Part shown: positions 46,832-56,025 of the stretch, piece by piece
Position numbering within the stretch: position 1 is the stretch's first letter
Layout: each line of letters starts with the position of its first letter
Assembly (NCBI RefSeq): GCF_000317225.1
Contig: NZ_AJLL01000061.1
Coordinates: 111,750 to 175,749, forward strand
Reading direction: 5' to 3'
DNA length: 64,000 bases
Source of the DNA: Fischerella thermalis PCC 7521
GTDB lineage: Bacteria > Cyanobacteriota > Cyanobacteriia > Cyanobacteriales > Nostocaceae
Notes under the pieces: model-generated
Databases searched by the model: none
Seen by the model: only the letters and a program-made list of their open reading frames with translations
What the model was told of the DNA's origin: nothing
Position numbers and translations under genes: made by a program

Positions 46832-48901
46832 TTGCTATTACAAAGTCCAATTATTGCATTCACAATTCTGCTATTAGTCATTTTTACTGTACCACCTATT
46901 TTTGAAAAAATACGACTACCCGGCTTGGTTGGCTTATTGATAGCAGGTGTAGTACTGGGTGAAAATGGACTCAATCTACTTAACTCTGAATCTGAAACAA
47001 TTAAATTGCTATCGGAGATTGGTAAAGTTTATTTAATGTTCGTAGCAGGTTTAGAAATTGACCTTGGGCAGTTTCGTAAAACTAAAAATCGCTCAATTGG
47101 TTTTGGTAGCTTAACATTTTTAGTACCCTTAATTGCTGGAGTGATTGTTGGTAGATTATTTAATTTTAGTTGGAATACTTCTGTATTAATTGGTTCTTTA
47201 CTTGCTTCGCACACTCTGTTGGCATATCCAATTGTTAGCCGCTTGGGAGTTGTGACAAATGAGGCTGTAACAGTCACAATTGGAGCTACAATTTTTACGG
47301 ATACAGGTGCTTTGTTAGTGTTAGCAGTTTGTGTGGGCATTCACGGCGGAGAATTTACAGCCCTGAGTTTAATAACACTTTTAATTGGATTAGCAATTTA
47401 CTCTGCTGTTGTTTTATTTGGTTTTGATTGGGCAGGAAAAGAATTCTTTCGACGTTCTGGTGATGAGCAAGGTAATCAGTTTTTATTTATCTTGCTGGCA
47501 TTATTTGTAGCATCTGTAGGAGCGCAGGTAATTGGAGTTGAAAAAATTGTTGGTGCATTCCTAGCAGGTTTGGCTGTTAATGATGTGTTGGGACGTAGCC
47601 CTGTTAGAGAAAAAGTTGAGTTTATTGGTAGTGTTTTGTTTATCCCTTGTTTTTTTGTGGACATGGGATTATTAATTGATATTCCTGCCTTTATCAAAAC
47701 CCTTAGTTCTATTTGGTTAGCTGCAGCAATTGTAGTAGCGTTGATTGGCAGCAAATTCATAGCAGCATTTCTAGCCAAACTATTGTACCGCTATAACACC
47801 GCAGAATTACTGACAATGTGGTCGCTATCACTACCTCAAGTAGCAGCCACACTCGCAGCAGCTTTAGTTGCCTATAAAACAGTTAACCCTGCGGGTGAAC
47901 GATTAATCAATGAGGGTGTGTTGAATAGTGTCATTGTGTTGATGCTGGTAACTTCAATAATAGGTCCAGTAATCACAGCACGGTTTGCCAGCGCACTTAT
48001 AGTTCCGCAGACAGACTGGGCAAAAGATAAATTATCTACGTGGTGGCAAGGAGATAGTTGTAATGTGGATGGACAAACGTACCATCCATTCACTGTTGTT
48101 GTTCCCTTATATAATCCTCAAACTCAGCGCTATTTGATCGAAATGGCTGCATTACTGGCGCGTCACGAATCAGGGAAGATTGTACCATTGGCGATCGCCA
48201 GAGGTCATGTGCAGATGGATGATCCGCGCTTAACAACAGCACTTGAGCAAAGTCAGCAACGCTTGCAGGGTGTTTTAGAAATTAGTCAAGAATTTGGTGT
48301 GGAAGTATCACCAGCTGTTCGGATTGATGATGATGTCGCTTTAGGAATTTGCCGTACTAGTCGCGAACAAAACGCCAATTTGGTTGTCATGGGTTGGTCG
48401 CGTAACACAGGTATTCGCGCCCGCTTATTTGGTACTGTGATTGATAGCGTGTTTTGGTCTTCTCATTGTCCAGTAGCAGTGACAAGATTATTGAGTAGTC
48501 CGACAACTATCCAGCGCATTCTTGTACCAGTGGGAGATTTAACCCGGCAAACAGTTGGTGCTTTGCGATTTGCCCAAATTTTAGCAGATGGGAATCAAGC
48601 AGAAGTAGTACTATTGCATGTGGGCGATCGCAGAACACCCCCAACTCAGCTTGATCAGTTCAAATCCCAACTGTCTGATATCGCTGCTCAAAGTAAGTTA
48701 CAAGTAAATACTGCGATCCAAACAGTTATCGGTGATGACGTGGCTAGAGTCATCATTCATGAAGCCAAAAACTTTGACTTAGTGGTGTTGCGATCAACTC
48801 GTTATCGTACCGCCGGTGGATTAGCTGTGAGTGAAGTGACAACCCAGGTGATTAAAGAGTTAACTTGTTCAATTGTATTGCTGGGGGAACCTCATTCTTG
48901 A
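46832..48901 (+). CDS. CPA2-type cation:proton antiporter with UspA domains
   Basis: 689 residues. The N-terminal Na+/H+ exchanger domain (about 1-390) has roughly 12 membrane segments, for example IRLPGLVGLLIAGVVLGENG, EIGKVYLMFVAGLEIDLGQF and KIVGAFLAGLAVNDVLGRSP. Two UspA-like cytoplasmic domains follow (about 405-545 and 550-685), the second with ILVPVGDLTRQTVGALRFA. These may bind nucleotide and gate the transporter. TTG 46832 is the likely start, with AGAGGG 7 bases upstream; no ATG lies at a suitable place. Probable role in Na+, K+ or pH homeostasis. Confidence 0.88.
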   Translation: MLLQSPIIAFTILLLVIFTVPPIFEKIRLPGLVGLLIAGVVLGENGLNLLNSESETIKLLSEIGKVYLMFVAGLEIDLGQFRKTKNRSIGFGSLTFLVPLIAGVIVGRLFNFSWNTSVLIGSLLASHTLLAYPIVSRLGVVTNEAVTVTIGATIFTDTGALLVLAVCVGIHGGEFTALSLITLLIGLAIYSAVVLFGFDWAGKEFFRRSGDEQGNQFLFILLALFVASVGAQVIGVEKIVGAFLAGLAVNDVLGRSPVREKVEFIGSVLFIPCFFVDMGLLIDIPAFIKTLSSIWLAAAIVVALIGSKFIAAFLAKLLYRYNTAELLTMWSLSLPQVAATLAAALVAYKTVNPAGERLINEGVLNSVIVLMLVTSIIGPVITARFASALIVPQTDWAKDKLSTWWQGDSCNVDGQTYHPFTVVVPLYNPQTQRYLIEMAALLARHESGKIVPLAIARGHVQMDDPRLTTALEQSQQRLQGVLEISQEFGVEVSPAVRIDDDVALGICRTSREQNANLVVMGWSRNTGIRARLFGTVIDSVFWSSHCPVAVTRLLSSPTTIQRILVPVGDLTRQTVGALRFAQILADGNQAEVVLLHVGDRRTPPTQLDQFKSQLSDIAAQSKLQVNTAIQTVIGDDVARVIIHEAKNFDLVVLRSTRYRTAGGLAVSEVTTQVIKELTCSIVLLGEPHS

Positions 48902-48925
48902 TGAGTTTACTCCTTTAAAAAGACA

Positions 48926-50341
48926 TCATTCCTGCGCCTCTCTAAGGAGCTGATTCCAGGCTGCAACTACAACCTGTAAATTTTGTGGTAAGCGATTCTG
49001 AGAAATATCGTTGTATTGAACAGTACCATTACTACTAGTGAGAGTATAGCTGATGTAATCAACCGCACCAGAAGGCGCAGGATAACTGAGATTCTGAAAT
49101 TCCTTTGCTCCTTTTGCTGCGAGCAATTGCTGAAACTGTCGTAACTTCTGTAAAGAAACGTGGTGAACGCTACGTTCAGAATCATTAGCATCACCTATGC
49201 GAGTCCGCATCAAAAGTCCATCAGCTAATAAAACAGTTTCGTAGGTTCTACCCGCAAAACCACCACTAGAAATTTGCCGGAAAACTACACTACTATCTAA
49301 AAGCGGTGGTAAATTGCTAGTAGGAATTGGCAGAGGTTTAAGGCTATTATTAACAGTTATTTTACTAGCCTGTTTATCCAGCTTAATTGTATCTGGCTCA
49401 CCAACTCGGTAAACTAAACGCTGTTGTCCATCACTGACAGTTACCCGCCAACCAAATACAACACTCGGCGCACATAAAATCAGGGGTTCGCTAATACCCA
49501 AACAGCGATCTGGCCATTCTCGCCTTTCTACACCAACTATCCGTAGCCGGGAAGCGGGTAATCCTAACTCTTCTTCTGCATCTGCCAAAATCGCATCAGC
49601 GATGGATTTTGGTAAAATGCTTTTACTTGCAGTTTGATTGAGTCTGACTTGAGAACCATCACGATTGGCGCGATAAACTAAACGTTGTTTTCCTGCTTGT
49701 ACGTTTACTTCCCAAGCCTGTTGGGCAATCTGAATACAAGCCTCCCCAGGACGTGGCAAACCTAAACAGCCATCTGTGGTAATTTGTTTAAAGTTGACAA
49801 TGCGTACACCAGAAGTGGGTAATCCTGTAAGTTGGGATGCAGCAGCTAAAACAGCATTTTTCACAGAAGTAGGTAATTTTTTTGATGGGTTATTTACAGG
49901 AGTTGCAGAATTAGCTAAGCGTAAAGAACGACCGTTACTATTAGTGTGATAAATCCAGTTCTGACTGCCATTAGATACAATTACCCGCCAACCCGGAACT
50001 AAAGCTTGGGTGCAGAATTCATCTGGTTTAGGTAATCCCAAACAACCATCGCGCCAAGTTTGTTGATTGTATGCAACTATTTTCAATTTGCTGGGCAAAA
50101 CTCCTTGGGTGCGCGATACATCTCGTAGTACAGCCCTTGCCACTGGTAAAGGTAAGCCGTTATTTTTATTAGTTATTTCTAAAATTTCGTTTGCTGTGTC
50201 TGGCAAAATATTTCTGGGAGCAGCACTGGCATTTTTGATGAATGCAAGGTCGTTACCAACAGACAAAATACCAGTTAATATCAAAGCAGTGAAAATTTTT
50301 ACTTGTTTAGTGGTAGGATAATTTTTTGAGGTGGTTTTCAT
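48926..50341 (-). CDS. Secreted protein with three related modules
   Basis: 471 residues with an N-terminal signal (IFTALILTGILSVGNDLAFI). Three copies of an approximately 75-residue module follow at about 55-140, 150-225 and 235-315. Each has a DGCLGLP/DRCLGIS block with a second Cys nearby, then WRVIVSNGSQNWIYHTNSNG or equivalents (WEVNVQAGKQRLVYRANRDG, WRVTVSDGQQRLVYRVGEPD). Each pair of cysteines probably forms a disulfide. A distinct C-terminal domain (about 350-471) contains GGFAGRTYETVLLADG and ISYTLTSSNGTVQYND. It resembles modules found in other cyanobacterial secreted proteins; function unknown. Confidence 0.75.
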   Translation of the reverse strand: MKTTSKNYPTTKQVKIFTALILTGILSVGNDLAFIKNASAAPRNILPDTANEILEITNKNNGLPLPVARAVLRDVSRTQGVLPSKLKIVAYNQQTWRDGCLGLPKPDEFCTQALVPGWRVIVSNGSQNWIYHTNSNGRSLRLANSATPVNNPSKKLPTSVKNAVLAAASQLTGLPTSGVRIVNFKQITTDGCLGLPRPGEACIQIAQQAWEVNVQAGKQRLVYRANRDGSQVRLNQTASKSILPKSIADAILADAEEELGLPASRLRIVGVERREWPDRCLGISEPLILCAPSVVFGWRVTVSDGQQRLVYRVGEPDTIKLDKQASKITVNNSLKPLPIPTSNLPPLLDSSVVFRQISSGGFAGRTYETVLLADGLLMRTRIGDANDSERSVHHVSLQKLRQFQQLLAAKGAKEFQNLSYPAPSGAVDYISYTLTSSNGTVQYNDISQNRLPQNLQVVVAAWNQLLREAQE

Positions 50342-50697
50342 GAGAATATTGCCAAATAAAAAAATAATAATTAGCTATAGTCATTAGTTGAATTTTAACT
50401 AACGACATAAGCACAGAAGTATCCAAAGATAAATCTATATTTCGTCTCATTCCTAAATCAATCAGGATGTTTCTTGGTGTTTTTGAACACAGATATACAA
50501 CTGGACGTAAATGGATTTACCTTTTGTTCCTAAGGCACAGGTATTGCTTGTAATTGTAATTAGGATTACAGTTACTCAACGAAAACACCCTGGCAAATGA
50601 GCGAAATTCGATTCATGACAACTACAAATTTAGAGCGGAATAATTCGCTGTGTGATGCTATCCCTTTTCGGCAGATTTTCTGTGGGGGTTCAGCTTT
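50342..50697. other. Spacer without recognised gene
   Basis: 356 bases between two minus-strand genes, containing the promoter region of the secreted protein at 48926-50341. No repeat family copy or RNA gene seen. Confidence 0.45.
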
Positions 50698-51171
50698 TTA
50701 GACTAAAATATGATCGGGCAAATCAATTCTAATCGTCGTAGCCGCCCAGTCTTTGAGATCTGGCGCTAACAAGAGGAGTTTGCGTAGGATTTCATCGTTT
50801 ACCCACAATACCAAGGGAAACTGAAACTGTTTACGAAACTCATCGCGCATTAAATTTGTGGAAATGATGAGTTGATTAATTGCGACTACGGACTCTAAAC
50901 CATCTACTATTAGTGCTTCGGGATGATTAGAGCCAATGGCACTGCTAATAGTGGTATAAAGGGTTTGTGCAGAAGCAGGCAGAGATAATTGTGCGATCGC
51001 TATCGGTAAAAATTCATTTAACAAACTCATTAACTGCTGTTTATTGCTAGAGTTACAGCAGACCAAAAGTAGGGAAAATTGACCTTGGGAAAGAGTTATC
51101 GCCCTCGCCAACCTCGCAATAGCAGCTGTAGTGCTTGTATTATCATCTTGTGTCTTAATTAAGTTGATCAT
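50698..51171 (-). CDS. Stand-alone ATPase-like N-terminal module
   Basis: 157 residues from ATG 51171. The sequence (ARAITLSQGQFSLLLVCCNS, EALIVDGLESVVAINQLIIS, VLWVNDEILRKLLLLAPDLK, DWAATTIRI) resembles the N-terminal region of longer Nostocales proteins that continue into TPR or other repeats. There is no intact P-loop. It ends at TAG 50700-50698, just after this module, so it is either a small independent version or a truncated relic. I cannot assign a function. Confidence 0.55.
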   Translation of the reverse strand: MINLIKTQDDNTSTTAAIARLARAITLSQGQFSLLLVCCNSSNKQQLMSLLNEFLPIAIAQLSLPASAQTLYTTISSAIGSNHPEALIVDGLESVVAINQLIISTNLMRDEFRKQFQFPLVLWVNDEILRKLLLLAPDLKDWAATTIRIDLPDHILV

Positions 51172-51683
51172 TAATTTGACCTAAGTATATTTTTTATAGT
51201 TTTCTAAATAACCAGCAATACTATGCATCTACTGAGAAACAAGGCGATAACTAGGTAAAACTAAGGACATCATTGAGTTTTGACCTGATAATTATACCCA
51301 TAGTAATTTTAACAAAGAGTGTGGTGTATCACCCCAAAATTACGCATAAATTTACGTAATTTTGCTCAAGATGAACTTTTGGACAAAAATTAGGTTGATG
51401 TTGCACGTAATATCATGTTCGTTTGAAGACTTATCATATCTGTGAAGATCGGTAATTGGTAATTGGTAATGGGTAATGGGAAAAATCTCTTGCCCAATGC
51501 CCAACTGCATCAGAATAATATCGTAAGTAATTAGCCGGACTTGATATAAGTGGGAATAACCGCTAACTACTAACTATTGACAAATGACTATTGACCATTG
51601 ACAAACTTGCGCAACTTCTTGGAGATCTGCGCAGTCATAGGTGATGATTTGTTGAAGGCTATGTGAAATTTTGTACCCAATCA
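51172..51683. other. Spacer with family A element
   Basis: 512 bases. The 138-bp element at 51410-51547 lies in the centre, followed by actaactattgacaaatgac-type heptamer repeats up to 51605. Confidence 0.5.
51410..51547 (+). repeat. MITE-like repeat family A, intact copy
   Basis: 138 bases with imperfect terminal inverted repeats atatcatgttcg / cggacttgatat. It differs at about four positions from the copy at 52984-53121. It has no coding capacity. Confidence 0.85.
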
Positions 51684-52940
51684 ATGATGAAAAAGTTTGT
51701 TAAATCTTGTCGGCAGTTGTTTGTGTGGAACATTCGTCAAAGTAGTCACCGCAACCTAGCGTTTTTTGCTGTGGTGGTTACTTTGTCAATGATTGCTACA
51801 GTGATGCTATCTTTTCCCCTATCGGCTCAAATACCTACGCGCCCGCAAATAGCAGAGTTACGGGGGGTGTGGTTAACTAATATTGATAGCAATGTGCTGT
51901 TTGAACGCGATCGCCTCAAGAGTGCATTACAAAATCTCAAACAGCTGAATTTTAACGTTGTCTATCCGACCGTGTGGAATTGGGGTTGGACGCTGTATCC
52001 TAGCAAAGTTGCCCAAAAGGTGATTGGGCGATCGCTTGATCCAGAACCAGGTCTACAAGGGCGAGATATGCTTAAAGAAGTGGTCAACGTTGGGCATCAA
52101 CAAGGCTTAACAGTCATTCCCTGGTTTGAATTTGGCTTTATGGCCCCTGCCGACTCCCAACTAGCAAAACGTCGCCCACAATGGTTAACTAGTCGTAGAG
52201 ATGGTAGTAAAATTTGGAAAGAAGGTACTCATGATCGAGTGTGGCTAAATCCCTTCCGACCGGAAGTGCAACAATTCATCCAAGATTTAATAGTAGAAAT
52301 AGTTAGGAACTATGACATTGATGGCATCCAATTTGATGATCATTTTGGCTTACCATCAGAGTTAGGATACGACGCTTATACAGTTGCACTATACAAAAAA
52401 GAACACGGTGGTAAAGCGCCTCCTGCCAACTCTAAAGATCCAGAATGGGTACAGTGGCGCGCCAACAAAATTACCAACTATATGAAGCGGGTATTTACAG
52501 CGATCAAAGCCGCAAATAAGAACTGTATTGTCTCCGTAGCACCTAATCCGCAACGCTTCTCCTACGAATTCTTTTTAGCAGACTGGCAAAAATGGGAAAG
52601 AATGGGACTTGTGGAAGACTTAGTTATACAAGTTTATCGAGACGACCTGAATGTTTTCACGAGTGAATTAGAATACCCAGAAGTCAAAGCTGCTAAAAGT
52701 CACATACCCGTAAGTATCGGTATTATCACAGGGTTAAAACGCAAATTTGTACCGATGACACAGATTAACCAACAAGTGCAACAAGTACGCGATCGCAACT
52801 TTGCTGGCGTCTCCTTCTTTTTCTACGAAAGTTTGTGGAACATGACTAAAGAAGCACCACAACAACGTCAAACAGGTTTTAAAAATCTTTTCCCCACAGG
52901 AACATCCTACCCAAATCTACTAGCCGGGTGGAAGCCGTGA
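51684..52940 (+). CDS. Glycosyl hydrolase-like 10 (GHL10) family protein
   Basis: About 418 residues. N-terminal signal or anchor segment (NLAFFAVVVTLSMIATVMLSF) then a (beta/alpha)8 domain of the GHL10 type: ELRGVWLTNIDSNVLFERDR, NFNVVYPTVWNWGWTLYPSK, TVIPWFEFGFMAP, NYDIDGIQFDDHFGLPSELG and VSIGIITGLKRKF. The Asp pair in IQFDDHF and the Glu in WFEFGF sit where catalytic acidic residues are expected. Family members are thought to act on cell-wall glycans outside the cytoplasm. The gene is flanked on both sides by directly repeated family A elements. Confidence 0.88.
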   Translation: MMKKFVKSCRQLFVWNIRQSSHRNLAFFAVVVTLSMIATVMLSFPLSAQIPTRPQIAELRGVWLTNIDSNVLFERDRLKSALQNLKQLNFNVVYPTVWNWGWTLYPSKVAQKVIGRSLDPEPGLQGRDMLKEVVNVGHQQGLTVIPWFEFGFMAPADSQLAKRRPQWLTSRRDGSKIWKEGTHDRVWLNPFRPEVQQFIQDLIVEIVRNYDIDGIQFDDHFGLPSELGYDAYTVALYKKEHGGKAPPANSKDPEWVQWRANKITNYMKRVFTAIKAANKNCIVSVAPNPQRFSYEFFLADWQKWERMGLVEDLVIQVYRDDLNVFTSELEYPEVKAAKSHIPVSIGIITGLKRKFVPMTQINQQVQQVRDRNFAGVSFFFYESLWNMTKEAPQQRQTGFKNLFPTGTSYPNLLAGWKP

Positions 52941-52983
52941 ATTAGTTGGTGGTTGGCAGGTAGTTGATGGTTGTTCGGAAATT

Positions 52984-53121
52984 ATATCATGTCCGTTTAA
53001 AGACTTATCATATCTGTGAAGACCGGTAATTGGTAATTGGTAATGGGTAATGGGAAAAATCTCTTGCCCAATGCCCAACTGCATCAAAATAATATCGTAA
53101 GTAATTAGCCGGACTTGATAT
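52984..53121 (+). repeat. MITE-like repeat family A, intact copy
   Basis: 138 bases with terminal inverted repeats atatcatgtccg / cggacttgatat, in the same orientation as 51410-51547. Internal block of ggtaattggtaatgggtaat followed by gcccaatgcccaactgcatc. Confidence 0.85.
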
Positions 53122-53176
53122 TACTAACTACTAACCACTAACTACTAACAACCAACAACCAACAACCAACTATTCA

Positions 53177-54664
53177 TTATCCAATTCCCAATCGCCCAGC
53201 TAAACCGGGAGTCAGGGGTAAAAGAGTTGCAACCATTAAGAATAAAGCCAACAAACCTAAAGCGGCGCGTGCATCGTCTGGTTCGCTGATTTCATTCAAG
53301 CTGGGGCGTTCTAAGTCGCGTTGTAAAAACAGAATGACGATCGCCCAGTACATCGCTAAAGGATTACCTAAAGCTACTAATCCCAGCAAAATTAAAGTTG
53401 CAAAGGTCGTTCTACCAGCAATTTTGCGCCCGTAGATGGCTTGGACAATCCGCCCACCATCAAGTTGTCCAGCAGGCATCAAGTTTAAAGCTGTGATTAC
53501 CAATCCCAGCCAACCAATAACTACCAAGGGATGCACATCTACCAATGGTGACTGCAAAGCCGAACCCAGCACAACCCGTGCTAAACTGCCTACCAAAATT
53601 GAACCTTGGAAAAACTGATTGGGTAATTGAAACATACTCCCTGGATGGGAAAGCAGCAATCCAGCAATCAGCATCAACACAGATACAATTCCTCCAGCAG
53701 CTGGGCCAGCCAAGGCTATATCAAATAATACTTTACGGTTAGGTAACAAAGACTCAAAGCGAGTAATTGCTCCAAAAGAGCCGATTTGTACTGCCGGTAA
53801 AAAGTAGGGCCAGCTGAGGCGGATGTTGTGACGGCGGGCAAGTAACCAATGACCGATTTCATGGGCCAGTAAAATTACTAAAATCCCCAAACCAATAGGT
53901 AAAGTTTCTGGTAAACGTGCAACATTGGCAAACAAATCAAAACCTTGCAGGATGCCCGACGCTTCTAAACTTGTGGCAACTGTTGATACCAGCAGAATTA
54001 TGGCAAATACTTTTTGCGATACGCTCATCGGACGCGGATCATTGCGGCTGGGTAGGACAATCACCACCGGTTTACCCTCAGTATTTTCAACTAAATAAAG
54101 GCGATATTTATCACCTAGAGCCTCCTGCAACTTCGCAGTTAGACGGTTGTGAACCATCTCTGCTTCTCCTCGCAGATTACCTTTAAAGATGGCTCCTTCT
54201 TGATAAGCAATAGTTTCTGTGGCAAAAAACGTATCCAGACCGAAAATACTTTTGATAGCATTCAAATCTGCTTCTGGGATTGGCAGAACCTCCAATTTTA
54301 CCTGTGTAGGTTCCACCGTCGGTGTTGTTTCTGGTGTCGGAGCGGATTCTTGCTCAGCTAGCTTTTGTGTGGCTCGCTGTCTGAGAATTACATCTTGTCC
54401 AGCTGCCCTTAACTGTCTACCCAAATAGATGTAAATTGCCGTAGAAACTACCAGTAACAAGAGAATGGCGACAATATTGATGTAAATCCCGGCTGCAAAT
54501 AAGCCAAAAAACACTAGCCAGGGAGCCATTAAAACCACTGACTGTAACCAGGCAAAGATTCCCAGCTTGCCATAGGGTCTGGCACGATAAAAGCCCCAAC
54601 CCAAGATTCCGAAAGCGACTAATAAAATTGTCGCAATAATAGGAGTCTCTGATGCAGTAAACAT
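53177..54664 (-). CDS. Site-2 protease family (M50) membrane metalloprotease
   Basis: About 495 residues. Several N-terminal membrane segments (TILLVAFGILGWGFY, VVLMAPWLVFFGLFAAGIY) precede a soluble region (about 95-215). The M50 core follows with HEIGH in VILLAHEIGHWLLARRH (His268, Glu269, His272) and the second zinc motif NLMPAGQLDGGRIVQA (Asp ligand). This resembles the EGY1-like S2P group of cyanobacteria and chloroplasts. It cleaves within the membrane; the substrate is unknown. ATG 54664 is preferred over TTG 54670. Confidence 0.9.
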   Translation of the reverse strand: MFTASETPIIATILLVAFGILGWGFYRARPYGKLGIFAWLQSVVLMAPWLVFFGLFAAGIYINIVAILLLLVVSTAIYIYLGRQLRAAGQDVILRQRATQKLAEQESAPTPETTPTVEPTQVKLEVLPIPEADLNAIKSIFGLDTFFATETIAYQEGAIFKGNLRGEAEMVHNRLTAKLQEALGDKYRLYLVENTEGKPVVIVLPSRNDPRPMSVSQKVFAIILLVSTVATSLEASGILQGFDLFANVARLPETLPIGLGILVILLAHEIGHWLLARRHNIRLSWPYFLPAVQIGSFGAITRFESLLPNRKVLFDIALAGPAAGGIVSVLMLIAGLLLSHPGSMFQLPNQFFQGSILVGSLARVVLGSALQSPLVDVHPLVVIGWLGLVITALNLMPAGQLDGGRIVQAIYGRKIAGRTTFATLILLGLVALGNPLAMYWAIVILFLQRDLERPSLNEISEPDDARAALGLLALFLMVATLLPLTPGLAGRLGIG

Positions 54665-54811
54665 TTCCAAACCCTTCGCTTTGCAAAATCAAGCCTGAAT
54701 TTAGTCAGGTGTTCACATACATTAATAATTTATCAATAATATGTGATGGGATTGCGATCGCTTTTCATCTTCGATTCTGACTTTGCACAGAAAGCGAAAT
54801 ACATAAAGAAA

Positions 54812-54907
54812 TTAATGTAACGTGAGTTCGATGGAACTAAAAAACGGCAGGAGGTAGTGCAGGCAAATCTTTTGGGTAAATATCAATACAGGTAAAGCAG
54901 AACCCAT
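54812..54907 (-). pseudogene. Probable hicA remnant overlapping the hicB stop
   Basis: ATG 54907 overlaps the hicB stop (TAATG), the usual coupling in hicBA pairs. The frame reads MGSALPVLIFTQKICLHYLL and a few more residues to TAA at 54812. The LPVL-x-x-x-K/E-I start resembles HicA N-termini, but the double-stranded-RNA-binding fold and its catalytic GSH motif are missing. Interpreted as a toxin gene reduced to its 5' end. Confidence 0.4.
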
Positions 54908-55113
54908 TAGGCGACGACCTCAACCTGATAGGTCTCCACAGTCAGCGGCATCCCACGCTCTGCCCGAACCTGTAAACAAGCCGCGATCGCATCTTTGATA
55001 TTTTCAAGAGCTTCCTGTTTCGTCTGACCTTGACTCACACACCCAGGAATACTGGGACACTCCACTACCCAAATTCCATCCTCGTCACGATCAAGCGTTA
55101 CGCTAAATCTCAT
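54907..55113 (-). CDS. hicB: HicB-like antitoxin (UPF0150 fold)
   Basis: 68 residues from ATG 55113, with GAGG nine bases upstream; TTG 55131 also opens the frame. The sequence RFSVTLDRDEDGIWVVECPS, then IPGCVSQGQTKQEALENIKD, is the classic HicB partial RNase-H fold, and it lacks an added DNA-binding domain. HicB normally neutralises the HicA mRNA interferase. A complete hicA is absent; a short relic overlaps the stop codon. It may thus be an orphan antitoxin. Confidence 0.85.
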   Translation of the reverse strand: MRFSVTLDRDEDGIWVVECPSIPGCVSQGQTKQEALENIKDAIAACLQVRAERGMPLTVETYQVEVVA

Positions 55114-55330
55114 AACTCGTTTCCTCGACAAAAAGTATCGCTTTTACTATTTTACCTTGTTGTCACTAAACGCTTTTTCAAGAAGCTACTTTAGCTAGAG
55201 TGAGATGATAATTCATGGCTTTAGCAAAGGTTTGAGGTTCGATTTTATTGAATGAACAAAAACTGAATTAGGACATTTGACATCGTAACCTCAAAGCAGA
55301 TTTCTAACTTGTGTCACTGTTTATAACGCT

Positions 55331-55527
55331 TTATCTTTTTTCTCTAATTCTAGGCTGAAACGCTTTGATACTGTCTCTAATAATAGCGTTCAAATTGATA
55401 CCTACACCTGCAATGTTGGGCTTGAGTTCCAACCACTCTGATTTATCAGCAATGTCTTCTGCAAGCGCCTTTCGAGCTTTGGGTGAAATAATTCCGTAAT
55501 CAGTTGGTGTAATTCTATAACTGGTTG
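55331..55527 (-). pseudogene. C-terminal fragment of an unidentified protein
   Basis: An open frame without a start codon encodes ITPTDYGIISPKARKALAED, IADKSEWLELKPNIAGVGIN and LNAIIRDSIKAFQPRIREKR, ending in TAA at 55331. The composition is protein-like and the end looks like a natural C-terminus. Upstream it breaks off at the junction with the MFS fragment on the other strand. Parent gene unknown. Confidence 0.55.
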
Positions 55528-55878
55528 ACCGTTACGGCTGGACGAAATGGGGACACTAGCTTCAAAGCACTAGTCAATTTCTGTCGTCGTCCTGGGATGT
55601 GGCGTTGGCTACTCATTTTAGTTCTGTACCCACTAGGTGACAGCATGGCAAATTCTATGTTTAAACCTCCACTAGTCGATATTGGACTGTCATTGGAGGA
55701 AATTGGCTGGTTATTGGGAGTTGTAAGTGCGGGTATAGGAATCTTGGGGGCATTGGCTGCCGGATTTTTGATTAATCCTTTGGGACGCAAGCGATCGCTA
55801 ATTGTCTTTGGTGTGATGCAGACGATCGCCGTAACGGCTTATATTTTACCTACTGTCGGTGTAACCAATCTAGTTTAG
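55525..55878 (+). pseudogene. Fragment of RhtX/FptX-like siderophore MFS transporter
   Basis: The 117-codon frame contains SMFKPPLVDIGLSLEEIGWL, LGVVSAGIGILGALAAGFLI and NPLGRKRSLIVFGVMQTIAV, matching the middle of RhtX/AmpG-type MFS permeases that import siderophores. Only about three of twelve helices are present, and a stop follows at 55878. It starts abruptly beside the fragment at 55331-55527. A deletion relic rather than a functional transporter. Confidence 0.75.
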
Positions 55879-56025
55879 TTTGTCGCCGCTCAGCTAAGTC
55901 GTTAAAATAAGTTTGCTATTTCATAAAGACAGTAAATAAGCCTTGAATTGTTATGCGATCGCTCCCGCATTCCGACTGCTAACTCGACAGGTGAGAGAAT
56001 AACCCCAACAGATGTAACATTCTAA

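Noticed and set aside
51410..53121. Idea that the bracketed GHL10 gene is a complete composite transposon
   Set aside because: No transposase is encoded and no target-site duplication was seen by eye; kept only as a finding about repeats.
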